From Alphaproteobacteria bacterium (GTDB lineage Bacteria > Pseudomonadota > Alphaproteobacteria > UBA11222): a stretch of 6,410 bases of DNA. Positions 1 through 5,905 of this stretch are shown piece by piece (position 1 is the first letter of the stretch; every line of letters starts with the position of its first letter). The notes below the pieces were generated by a model. That model searched no databases, was not told the origin of the DNA, and saw only the letters and a program-made list of their open reading frames with translations. The DNA lies in NCBI GenBank assembly GCA_003454415.1, contig DMKG01000219.1, positions 1,021 through 7,430 on the forward strand. The letters are read 5' to 3'. The translations under genes and the position numbers were made by a program.

Positions 1-318
1 AATCTGCTCAAGCAGCTTGGCTTCGAGAATGTGGATGAAGCCGAGGATGGCTCCGCCGCCCTGGCGAAAATGCGTCTCAAGCAATACGGTCTGGTCATTT
101 CTGACTGGAACATGGAGCCCATGACCGGATTCGAGCTGCTGAAGGAAGTGCGCGCTGATGACAAGCTGAAGAGCACGCCATTCATCATGGTGACAGCGGA
201 ATCCAAGACTGAAAATGTCGTGGCGGCGAAAAAGGCCGGCGTGAACAATTATATCGTCAAGCCCTTCAATGCGGCGACGCTGAAGGGGAAAATGGTCTCT
301 GTGCTGGGAGAATTCTAG
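1..318 (+). CDS. cheY: Chemotaxis response regulator CheY (5' end missing)
   Basis: This single-domain receiver protein is phosphorylated by CheA and, as CheY-P, binds the flagellar switch protein FliM to change motor rotation. The frame is open from base 1, so the start lies outside the window; 105 residues remain and end in TAG. They align without gaps to E. coli CheY from about residue 23 onward. On that numbering the phospho-acceptor D57 is fragment residue 35 (in SDWNM), T87 is residue 65 (MVTAES), Y106 is residue 84 and K109 is residue 87 (VKPF), so all the switch residues are present. The missing ~22 residues would hold the acidic Mg pocket (D12/D13). Nothing follows the receiver domain, which fits CheY rather than a multidomain regulator. 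A cheZ gene follows after 90 bp on the same strand, which supports a motor-output role. The call is firm, although alphaproteobacteria often have several CheY paralogues and which one this is cannot be told. Confidence 0.95.
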   Translation, partial: NLLKQLGFENVDEAEDGSAALAKMRLKQYGLVISDWNMEPMTGFELLKEVRADDKLKSTPFIMVTAESKTENVVAAKKAGVNNYIVKPFNAATLKGKMVSVLGEF

Positions 319-408
319 CCAGAGCCTGTCTTCTGTTCCGGCATGCGGAAAACCTGAATATACGCCGCTTCGATTTGAATCAGCCTTTAATAGAAACAGG
401 AAAAAGTC

Positions 409-1263
409 ATGGCGCTGAATACCGCCGAATTGCCGAGAAAAATCGATGAACTGACAAGTCTGCTGCGCAGCCGCGATGAACGGAGCATTTCTCTCGTGGA
501 TGTGGCGTCCGTTACCGGTATTCTGATATCGACCATGCAGGCCTATTTCGGCTCCATAGACACGACCATCTACAACGAATTCTCCGAGCTTTCAAAATAC
601 ATGGAGCGGGCGCGCAGGGACATTGCCGCCCTGCAGCCTGCGGAATCGGAACATATTCCCCGCGCCGGGCAGGAGCTGGAGGCGATCGTCGAATCAACCG
701 AAGAAGCGACCAACACCATCATGCAGGCTTCGGAAGAAATCATGTCGGCGGACGCAAGTGACGCCGAATCCTATCAGGCGCTGGTCAATGACGCCATCAT
801 GCGCATTTTCGAGGCGTGCTCATTTCAGGACATTACCGGCCAGCGCATCAGCAAGGTGATCGAATCCTTTACCTATATCGAAAAACGTCTGCACAAGGTC
901 GCGCAACTCGTGGAAAGCATGGATGGGACGGCTCCGTCTGCTGTGGATGACATAGAGGATGCGGACGAACTCCTGGCTGCCGAGCGCAAGCGCAAATTGA
1001 TGCTGAACGGACCACAGCTAAAGGGAGAGGCCAAGGATCAGGACCAGATAGATGAACTGTTTCATGGTCATGGCCATACGGATTCCGCTCCGGATGACGC
1101 AGGTTCCGTCATGATGCAGGGGACGACTGGAAGAACAGGGGATAAGGGCAGGATGAAGCTTGCAGCGGATGCGAAGCCGCTGGCAATGTCCTCGCCCGTG
1201 ACGTCAGCCGTTGCTGGCGATGAGAAGCCCAGCCAGAGTGATATAGACGCGCTTTTCACTTAA
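409..1263 (+). CDS. cheZ: Protein phosphatase CheZ with two CheY-docking-like motifs
   Basis: CheZ dephosphorylates CheY-P and so terminates the tumble/switch signal in the cytoplasm. The 284-residue protein has a long helical region (about 8-170). The family signature FQDITGQRI is at 139-147, in which D141 and Q145 match the E. coli catalytic D143 and Q147 (same D-x3-Q spacing). The following helix (about 148-168) fits the four-helix-bundle dimer. The tail from about 172 is acidic, low in predicted structure and longer than in E. coli CheZ (214 aa). It holds QDQIDELF at 211-218, similar to the C-terminal CheY-binding peptide of enterobacterial CheZ, and a second related peptide, SQSDIDALF, at 275-283 at the extreme C-terminus. 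The ATG is preceded by AGGA at 398-401. The gene follows cheY by 90 bp, probably in one operon, and its stop lies 16 bp from the end of the convergent HAD gene. The identification rests on the catalytic motif plus the cheY linkage. Confidence 0.92.
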   Translation: MALNTAELPRKIDELTSLLRSRDERSISLVDVASVTGILISTMQAYFGSIDTTIYNEFSELSKYMERARRDIAALQPAESEHIPRAGQELEAIVESTEEATNTIMQASEEIMSADASDAESYQALVNDAIMRIFEACSFQDITGQRISKVIESFTYIEKRLHKVAQLVESMDGTAPSAVDDIEDADELLAAERKRKLMLNGPQLKGEAKDQDQIDELFHGHGHTDSAPDDAGSVMMQGTTGRTGDKGRMKLAADAKPLAMSSPVTSAVAGDEKPSQSDIDALFT

Positions 1264-1279
1264 TGGCGCTGCGCGAAAG

Positions 1280-2218
1280 CTACCAGATACATCTGGGAAT
1301 GACGGCGCTGGGCGGCGCGACATCCGCCTTCACACAGGCCTCTTTCAGAGCGGGCAGATTGACCCCGGTTTCTCCAAGCGCCAGCTCTTCCTGATGAATG
1401 CCGCCACTTACCAGTAATGTTGGCATATTGACGGCCTGGCCTCCCGCGATATCCGTCGAGAGGGCGTCGCCAATGGCGAGCACGCGCTCGGGCCGTGCGG
1501 CCCGGCCGAGCATCTCCCCCAGCGCATCCAGGCAAAGGCGGTACACGCCCGGATAGGGTTTTCCGAAAAACGTCACCGCGCCGCCCATCGCCGCATAGGC
1601 GCGCGCCACGGCTCCGGCGCAGTAAATCATTTTGCCGCCCCGCATGACGACATTATCGGGATTGGCGCATAACATGGGCAGTTTGCGCGCCAGGAGTTCA
1701 CGCAGCAGATCGTTGTAATCCACCGGCGTTTCGCGTTCATCGTCAAATAACCCTGTGCACAGGGCGAACTGGCTGTCGTGAATGGAGGCGCGTTCAATCT
1801 CCAGCCCCTCCAGGAGCGGCATGTCCCGCTCTGGGCCGATATGCAGCAGGACGTTTCCGTAAGCGCCGCTGGCGATCGCTGCGCGGGTGGCGTCACCCGA
1901 CGTGATGATACGGTCGAAGTGACCCTCGGGCCCGGAATGATAACCAAATCGGGTCAATTGCGGGATGATGGATTCTGATGGGCGGGGCGCGTTGGAAAGC
2001 AGGATGACCGGTCCTGCATGCTGGCGCAGCCGGATGAGGGCGTCGGGCGTTCCGGGATAGGGCGCGACGCCGTCATGCAGGACGCCCCACACATCGCAGA
2101 TAACCCCCGCATACGGAGCCTCGCCTCCTTCAGGCGGATGCGCGAAAAGATCGCGCAATCCGGATAGCATCAGGGGCTGCCGGGTATGATTGAATCGCAA
2201 GGGTGATGAGCCTGACAT
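1280..2218 (-). CDS. HAD superfamily subfamily IIA hydrolase (NagD-like, DVWG type)
   Basis: This is a 312-residue protein of the NagD/phosphoglycolate-phosphatase-like HAD-IIA class. Motif I is CDVWGVLHDG (41-50) with candidate nucleophile D42. Motif II is LLSN (73-76, S75). The IIA cap region includes CANPD (184-188). GKPYP (219-223) carries motif-III K220, and GDALSTDIAGG (250-260) is motif IV with D251 and D256. The second motif-I Asp, the usual acid/base, is replaced by W44; from memory this is typical of an alphaproteobacterial HAD-IIA family (TIGR01459-like) whose substrate is not known to me. The length is slightly above NagD (about 250 aa), with an N-terminal extension of about 30 residues. 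The ATG at 2218 has no clear Shine-Dalgarno sequence; M17 is an alternative start. The gene lies 42 bp downstream of the tipF-like gene on the same strand and is probably co-transcribed. Substrate and role are unassigned. Confidence 0.88.
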   Translation of the reverse strand: MSGSSPLRFNHTRQPLMLSGLRDLFAHPPEGGEAPYAGVICDVWGVLHDGVAPYPGTPDALIRLRQHAGPVILLSNAPRPSESIIPQLTRFGYHSGPEGHFDRIITSGDATRAAIASGAYGNVLLHIGPERDMPLLEGLEIERASIHDSQFALCTGLFDDERETPVDYNDLLRELLARKLPMLCANPDNVVMRGGKMIYCAGAVARAYAAMGGAVTFFGKPYPGVYRLCLDALGEMLGRAARPERVLAIGDALSTDIAGGQAVNMPTLLVSGGIHQEELALGETGVNLPALKEACVKADVAPPSAVIPRCIW

Positions 2219-2260
2219 AGAGGGGAAATAAAACCCTTTATCAGGCGGCGCAATCTTAAT

Positions 2261-3526
2261 CTATGCTGTCCTGGCGGCGAGCCGGGCGGGTATGGAAATG
2301 TCTTCCTCTTCTCCACGGGAACGGCGCGGCTCGCCAAACAGATAGCCCTGGCCAAAATCCAGTTCGAAATCCAGCAGATTCAGCACCTCTGTTTCGTCCT
2401 CGATTTTTTCCGCGATCAGATCGATTCCATAGCGCCGCATCGCAGGCTTGATGTCTGTGGACAGGAAGCGCGAACGCGCCTGCTCCATGCCATGCAGCAG
2501 GGTCTCCGCGGAAATCTTGATGAAGGCGAAACGCCGTTTCGACAATTCTTCCAGATCGATATCCAGGTGGGTCAGATTGTCCATGGACAGGCGGTAGCCG
2601 AGCTTGGAAAGGCGTGCAAGCTGCCGCCATTCCAGCAGGGTGTTTTCCTGAACCGCCGCTTGCGAGAATTCAAAAACCATCGATCCTGCAAGATCGCTGT
2701 TCTGTTCCATGAAATCCACAAATTGCGGGAAAAAGCCCTGATCACGCAGGGAATGCGAAGAGATGTTGCAGAAAATAATGGCGTTGCGATTGCGCAGATG
2801 CATGCGGCGGATCAATTGCACGCAGCGCAGCAGCAGGAAATTGTCGATGGTTGAAACAATACCGGCTTCTTCGGCGACCCCGATATACTGGGCCGGTTCG
2901 ATCACGGCGCCGTTTCTGTCGCGCAGTCTTGAATAACCTTCATAAAATCGCACCTTGCGCTGGGGCAGGCTGACAATGGGCTGCAGATAGAGATCGATCC
3001 GGCTTTCCTCCAGCGCTTCATTCAGCGCGGCGAGAGTGATCTCGGATTTTCCAGCCGCCAGCCTTTGCACCCTCAGACTAACCGGAGGGGGAGCGGATGG
3101 CGCTGAGGGGGGTGAAGCGCCGCCAGATTCTGGGTCCTCCGTCGCGTCCTCAGACTGGCGTTTCTGTGCAATGCGCGCCAGCAGCGCCTCGAGAACCCGC
3201 ATTTCATTCACGATTTCTTTGTGCGATTTCAGATCAAGGGCGCCGATCGTTTCGCCGAGGCGTGAGACGTCACGCGAAGCCAGGTCAACATCCGTACGAA
3301 GCTCGGTCTGTCCATGCTTGATATCGGAAATGACGCGATTCAGACGTTCGATCTCATTTCCAGATTCCCAGCGCAGATGCAGGATGGCGCAGCACAGAAA
3401 TACAACCCCGCCCGTCAGCAGGGCCAGAGATGTTGATACCCCCGTCAGACCGGGCAGTAAGGCCGCCAATATGATGCTGACAATGGCATAGGAACCGATT
3501 GTCAATATTTTTCCCAGAGAATTCAT
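2261..3526 (-). CDS. tipF: TipF-like membrane protein with degenerate EAL domain
   Basis: This 421-residue protein has two N-terminal membrane helices (about 8-27 and 32-50), a predicted coiled coil (about 56-122), a Pro/Ser/Ala-rich linker (about 131-150) and a C-terminal EAL domain (about 161-402). This order matches Caulobacter TipF, a c-di-GMP-binding polar protein needed for flagellum assembly. Compared with active EAL phosphodiesterases, EALxR reads EGYSR (E196 kept), N254 is kept, ExTE reads EFSQ (E286 kept), DDFG reads DNLT (D316 kept, second metal-binding Asp now N317), KID reads KIS (K337 kept), AEGVE reads AEKIE (E373 kept), and QGYLFG is intact (Q393). The domain is therefore probably an effector or weak enzyme rather than a robust phosphodiesterase; there is no GGDEF domain. 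The start is chosen at the ATG directly before the first membrane helix, although no good ribosome-binding site is visible. Adjacent cheY/cheZ support a motility role. An unrelated EAL-only protein remains possible. Confidence 0.72.
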   Translation of the reverse strand: MNSLGKILTIGSYAIVSIILAALLPGLTGVSTSLALLTGGVVFLCCAILHLRWESGNEIERLNRVISDIKHGQTELRTDVDLASRDVSRLGETIGALDLKSHKEIVNEMRVLEALLARIAQKRQSEDATEDPESGGASPPSAPSAPPPVSLRVQRLAAGKSEITLAALNEALEESRIDLYLQPIVSLPQRKVRFYEGYSRLRDRNGAVIEPAQYIGVAEEAGIVSTIDNFLLLRCVQLIRRMHLRNRNAIIFCNISSHSLRDQGFFPQFVDFMEQNSDLAGSMVFEFSQAAVQENTLLEWRQLARLSKLGYRLSMDNLTHLDIDLEELSKRRFAFIKISAETLLHGMEQARSRFLSTDIKPAMRRYGIDLIAEKIEDETEVLNLLDFELDFGQGYLFGEPRRSRGEEEDISIPARLAARTA

Positions 3527-3587
3527 TTTTGAGACCGGGTCCGCCTGAATGCCACAAGAAATGTTTTACCAGTCTTCCCAAAATGGC

Positions 3588-3614
3588 TTGATATATGGTT
3601 AATTTATTTAAAAT
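3588..3614 (+). promoter_or_regulatory. Candidate promoter of aguB in AT-rich divergent intergenic region
   Basis: TTGATA (3588-3593, 5/6 match to the sigma70 -35) and TAAAAT (3609-3614, 5/6 match to the -10) lie in the only strikingly AT-rich patch of the window, between the divergent tipF-like gene and aguB. The spacer is 15 nt, shorter than the preferred 17, so this is a weak prediction. The start of aguB is 31 nt downstream of the -10. No equally good box was found for the leftward gene. Confidence 0.35.
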
Positions 3615-3630
3615 AACCGGCGCGTTGTGC

Positions 3631-3640
3631 AGGACAGGAC
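3631..3640 (+). promoter_or_regulatory. Ribosome-binding site deciding the aguB start
   Basis: The purine-rich AGGACAGGAC ends 4 nt before the ATG at 3645. An in-frame GTG at 3627 would place this site inside the coding region and has no Shine-Dalgarno sequence of its own, so the ATG is preferred. Confidence 0.6.
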
Positions 3641-3644
3641 ACAT

Positions 3645-4514
3645 ATGCAGCACCTTATCGTAGCGGCCATTCAGATGGCCTGCGGAAATGACCGCGGGCA
3701 GAATATCATCACTGCCGAGACCATGGTCCGCGAGGCGGCCAGTTCCGGCGCGCAATTGATCCTGCTGCCGGAACTGTTTGAGACGCCTTATTTCTGCAAG
3801 GATATGGACCCCGCCTATATGGCCCTGGCCACCCGGCCGGAAGAAAACCCGGCTATCGCCCATATGCGTACCCTCGCGGCGGAATTGGGCGTGGTGCTGC
3901 CCGTCAGTTTTTTTGAACGGGGAACCAACGCTTTCTTCAACAGTCTGGCGATGATAGACGCAGATGGCAGTGTATTGGGCATTTACCGCAAATCCCACAT
4001 TCCCGATGGTCCGGGCTATAGCGAGAAATATTATTTTGCGCCTGGAAACACCGGGTTTTGTGTTTGGGACAGCCGGGCTGGGCGGATTGGCGCCGCCATC
4101 TGCTGGGATCAATGGTTTCCGGAAACCGCGCGTATCCTGTCACTGAGAGGCGCTGAATTGCTGCTTTATCCTACGGCTATCGGGTCGGAGCCGCAGGATC
4201 CTGGTCTCGATTCCAGCGCCCATTGGCGGCGCGTCATGCAGGGGCATGCCGCAGCCAATATGCGCCCCGTCATTGCCGCCAACCGTATCGGATATGAACA
4301 GGGCGCAAGCTGCGCCCTTACCTTCTATGGCTCATCCTTCATTGCCGGTCACACCGGAGAAATCATCATCGAGGCCGGCCGGGATCAGCCGGCCATTCTG
4401 CTCGCCAGGCTGGATATGGCGGAAATCGCCCGGCAGAGGCTGGAATGGGGGATGTTCCGCGACCGCCGGCCGTCCCTCTATTCAGACTTGCTGTCCCTTG
4501 ATGGCGGTTTATGA
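3645..4514 (+). CDS. aguB: N-carbamoylputrescine amidase
   Basis: This nitrilase-superfamily enzyme hydrolyses N-carbamoylputrescine to putrescine, CO2 and ammonia, the last step of the agmatine route to polyamines. The 289-residue length from the chosen ATG is typical of AguB (about 290). The catalytic triad is visible: E43 in LLPELFE, K116 in YRKSHIPDGPGYSEKYYF and nucleophile C153 in ICWDQWFPE. The IPDGPGY and CWDQW blocks are characteristic of the carbamoylputrescine amidase branch rather than of beta-ureidopropionase or general omega-amidases. No signal peptide is present, so it should be cytoplasmic and oligomeric. The usual partner, agmatine deiminase (aguA), is not in the window. The gene is divergent from the tipF-like gene, and the small membrane protein gene follows after 88 bp. 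An in-frame GTG at 3627 would add six residues but lies upstream of the ribosome-binding site. Confidence 0.92.
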   Translation: MQHLIVAAIQMACGNDRGQNIITAETMVREAASSGAQLILLPELFETPYFCKDMDPAYMALATRPEENPAIAHMRTLAAELGVVLPVSFFERGTNAFFNSLAMIDADGSVLGIYRKSHIPDGPGYSEKYYFAPGNTGFCVWDSRAGRIGAAICWDQWFPETARILSLRGAELLLYPTAIGSEPQDPGLDSSAHWRRVMQGHAAANMRPVIAANRIGYEQGASCALTFYGSSFIAGHTGEIIIEAGRDQPAILLARLDMAEIARQRLEWGMFRDRRPSLYSDLLSLDGGL

Positions 4515-4588
4515 TGAGAGCATGACCCGGCTATTGTGATCATCCGCGATTCGCTACTCCGTCAGCCGGCGTCTCCTTTCACCTCATT

Positions 4589-4592
4589 GGAG
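4589..4592 (+). promoter_or_regulatory. Shine-Dalgarno site of the 57-aa membrane protein
   Basis: GGAG lies 10 nt before the ATG at 4603. Together with the two hydrophobic helices encoded, it supports this short frame over the overlapping frame that begins at 4536. Confidence 0.5.
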
Positions 4593-4602
4593 CCCATTCC
4601 CT

Positions 4603-4776
4603 ATGTATATCGTGCTTTATATCATCGGCGGCTTCATGATGGTATTGGGACTGGGCACTCTGGTGGTGCAGGATCCCGGCAAGGGGCTGACATTCACCAT
4701 CATTCTCATCCTGGCGGCGCTCGTCACGGGAATCATTTTACGCGCAAGCGATTCCACGCCCAGGAATCCTGAGTAG
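4603..4776 (+). CDS. Small two-helix membrane protein, unknown function
   Basis: I do not recognise this gene. It encodes 57 residues starting MYIVLYIIGG and ending in TAG. Two hydrophobic segments (about 2-22 and 29-46) flank a short polar turn, VQDPGKG (22-28), and the tail RASDSTPRNPE (47-57) is hydrophilic. The arrangement is a small inner-membrane hairpin with no cysteine, catalytic motif or signal-peptidase site. GGAG at 4589-4592 gives a reasonable ribosome-binding site. It lies 88 bp after aguB on the same strand and might be expressed by read-through. It converges on rpmG, whose end is 90 bp away. Length, membrane pattern and third-position G/C preference argue that it is real; homology is untested. 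It could be a lineage-restricted membrane protein or, less likely, a chance hydrophobic frame. Confidence 0.6.
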   Translation: MYIVLYIIGGFMMVLGLGTLVVQDPGKGLTFTIILILAALVTGIILRASDSTPRNPE

Positions 4777-4828
4777 AACGAGGCTCTGCGAGGGGAGGAC
4801 GCGGCGTTTCAGGCGGCACAGTCCGGCA

Positions 4829-4848
4829 GTGGCGGATCCTCCCGCCAC
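4829..4848. terminator. Hairpin between convergent small ORF and rpmG
   Basis: GTGGCGG (4829-4835) and CCGCCAC (4842-4848) form a perfect 7-bp G/C-rich stem with a 6-nt loop. An outer CCGG pair (4823-4826 with 4853-4856) could extend it. It lies between the 3' ends of two converging genes, where a bidirectional terminator is expected. Neither strand has a T-tract after the stem, so intrinsic termination would be inefficient, and the structure may instead protect 3' ends. Confidence 0.4.
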
Positions 4849-4866
4849 GAAACCGGCAAACGCAAG

Positions 4867-5034
4867 CTATTTGATCTTGGTTTCCTTGAAATCCACGTGT
4901 TTGCGCGCAACCGGGGCATATTTCTTGGTCACCATTTTTTCAGTCATGGTGCGCGAATTCTTTTTCGTCACGTAGAAAAACCCGGTGCCCGCAGTGCTTT
5001 CCAGCTTGATCTTGATGGTTGCGGCTTTGGCCAT
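4867..5034 (-). CDS. rpmG: 50S ribosomal protein L33
   Basis: L33 is a small protein of the large ribosomal subunit, near the E-site. The 55-residue frame begins [10 protein letters not shown] and contains the family core [18 protein letters not shown] (17-34) and the ending [12 protein letters not shown] (44-55). The length is standard. There are no cysteines, so this is the zinc-independent (C-) form, as usual in alphaproteobacteria. The ATG at 5034 is preceded by GGAG (plus-strand 5043-5046) with an 8-nt spacer. It lies 124 bp downstream of the NUDIX gene on the same strand but has its own likely promoter at 5074-5102. A frame at 4897-5121 on the opposite strand is only its antisense shadow. 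The identification is secure from the conserved sequence. Confidence 0.96.
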   Translation of the reverse strand: MAKAATIKIKLESTAGTGFFYVTKKNSRTMTEKMVTKKYAPVARKHVDFKETKIK

Positions 5035-5042
5035 CGTTTAGG

Positions 5043-5046
5043 CTCC
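5043..5046 (-). promoter_or_regulatory. Shine-Dalgarno site of rpmG
   Basis: GGAG on the minus strand lies 8 nt upstream of the rpmG ATG. This is optimal spacing and fixes the start. Confidence 0.65.
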
Positions 5047-5073
5047 GGTTGGGGTGCGGTTGAAAAGAGGCGC

Positions 5074-5102
5074 AACATGATCCGGAACGCCTGTTTTGTC
5101 AA
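5074..5102 (-). promoter_or_regulatory. Probable sigma70 promoter of rpmG
   Basis: Read on the minus strand, a perfect -35 TTGACA (plus 5097-5102) is followed after exactly 17 nt by CATGTT (plus 5074-5079), a 3/6 match to TATAAT. It lies in the gap between the NUDIX stop and rpmG, about 40 nt from the rpmG start. The perfect -35 with ideal spacing suggests that rpmG is transcribed independently of the NUDIX gene; the weak -10 lowers confidence. Confidence 0.55.
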
Positions 5103-5142
5103 GTACGCCTGGCGATCCTGATCTGAACCTCGTCATACCAAT

Positions 5143-5157
5143 CCGCCACACTGGCGG
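5143..5157. terminator. Short hairpin directly after the NUDIX stop codon
   Basis: CCGCCA (5143-5148) and TGGCGG (5152-5157) form a perfect 6-bp stem with a 3-nt loop, one base past the NUDIX TAA on the minus strand. The minus-strand sequence after it (ATTGGTATGA) is only partly T-rich. It may be a weak terminator that insulates the rpmG promoter just downstream, or simply a 3'-end stem. Confidence 0.4.
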
Positions 5158-5158
5158 C

Positions 5159-5899
5159 TTAATGGTCCTCTCGACGCCGCTTCTTGCCCCGGAAATAATA
5201 GAAGGGGATGGGCAAATCCAGAGCTTTGGCCGGGGACATTTCCAGGCGCTTCTGAACCTCATCCAGCATCAGCAGGGTAATCCCCTGTAGTTCCAGCTTT
5301 TTAGCCTCGGTCACGGGAAGCCAGTGGATTTCCAGCAATTCGCCTGAAGCATTCGTCATATCGTGCAGATCGCCGTGAATATGTTCGGCCTCCACCATGA
5401 AAAACCTTGCGTCGAAGCGTTTCGGCTGGAAGGAAGGGGTAATGGCGCGGCCGATATAATCCAGGATTGCCAGGGAAGGGGTTACCCCATAGCTGCAGAA
5501 ATCCGTCCAGACCTTGGTGCGGGTCTGCATCGGGGGGGCGCCCTTGCTGCCGATGAGAAGGCCGGTTTCCTCAAAGGTTTCGCGGATCGCCGCCATGGCT
5601 AGCGCCCGCGCCTGATTGGGGGTGCAGGTTGCCGCCAGGCGCGCCGCCACTTCCTGCCGCAAATCCGTATGCGGGCGGGCGTATAAATCCTCCCGGTCCA
5701 CACGCCCCCCGGGAAACACGAATTTTCCCGGCAGAAAGCTGTGGCTGGCGCTGCGCCGCCCCATCAGCACTTCCGGACCCGCGCGGTCGCGGCGCACGAT
5801 GATCAGGGTCGCGGCCGATCTTGGGCGCACCGGACGGGGCGCTTTCTGGCCTTCCGGCCGTACCGGGGGGTAATAATCGGGTCTTTGCAACTGAGACAT
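5159..5899 (-). CDS. NUDIX hydrolase with insertion in the Nudix box (NUDT19-like)
   Basis: NUDIX enzymes hydrolyse nucleoside diphosphates linked to another moiety, using Mg2+. The 246-residue protein has a proline/arginine-rich N-terminus (about 1-27), a beta strand SAATLIIVRRD (28-38), the PGGRVDRED start of the Nudix box (63-71) and the catalytic helix REtfEEtGLLIG (106-117; E107, E110, E111). Between the glycine and the REXXEE element are about 28 extra residues compared with the canonical GX5EX7REUXEEXGU spacing. Such split boxes occur in the NUDT19/RP2-like branch, which includes CoA diphosphatases, but the substrate here is unknown. The C-terminus is strongly basic and then acidic (RGKKRRREDH). 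No signal peptide or membrane helix is visible. The ATG at 5899 has only a weak ribosome-binding site (GGAT). The gene lies upstream of rpmG on the same strand, a linkage I recall from other alphaproteobacteria. Confidence 0.88.
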   Translation of the reverse strand: MSQLQRPDYYPPVRPEGQKAPRPVRPRSAATLIIVRRDRAGPEVLMGRRSASHSFLPGKFVFPGGRVDREDLYARPHTDLRQEVAARLAATCTPNQARALAMAAIRETFEETGLLIGSKGAPPMQTRTKVWTDFCSYGVTPSLAILDYIGRAITPSFQPKRFDARFFMVEAEHIHGDLHDMTNASGELLEIHWLPVTEAKKLELQGITLLMLDEVQKRLEMSPAKALDLPIPFYYFRGKKRRREDH

Positions 5900-5905
5900 G
5901 AGAAC

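Noticed and set aside
336..350. TTCCG/CGGAA inverted repeat between cheY and cheZ
   Set aside because: The stem is only 5 bp with no T-tract, and the genes are probably co-transcribed; it is within chance expectation.
1231..1263. SQSDIDALF considered as the start of a FliM/FliN gene fragment
   Set aside because: It is in frame with cheZ and followed at once by the stop codon, so it is the CheZ C-terminus and not a separate gene.
1283..1296. Inverted repeat CCAGATACATCTGG at the cheZ/HAD convergence
   Set aside because: It lies within the last codons of the HAD gene, has a loop of only 2-4 nt and no T-tract, so a terminator call is not supported.
2492..2854. Plus-strand 120-codon frame
   Set aside because: Antisense to the EAL domain, with no recognisable motif and no supporting context.
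3036..3491. Plus-strand 151-codon frame
   Set aside because: Antisense to the coiled-coil and linker region of the tipF-like gene; Ser/Arg-rich composition typical of a reverse-strand shadow in G/C-rich DNA.
3527..3587. Possible sigma54-type -24/-12 element upstream of the tipF-like gene
   Set aside because: A TGGCAT is present on the minus strand, but the -12 TTGC element is missing at the required spacing.
3354..4112. Long minus-strand frame (252 codons) spanning the tipF-aguB intergenic region
   Set aside because: It is antisense to aguB and to the start of the tipF-like gene. Its translation has no recognisable domain, and both overlapping genes have clear family motifs.
4536..4772. 78-codon frame starting MIIRDS after aguB
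   Set aside because: Translation is His/Gly/Arg-rich and motif-free, and it overlaps the better-supported 57-residue membrane protein in another frame.
4897..5121. Plus-strand 74-codon frame
   Set aside because: It lies opposite rpmG, whose protein sequence is unmistakable.
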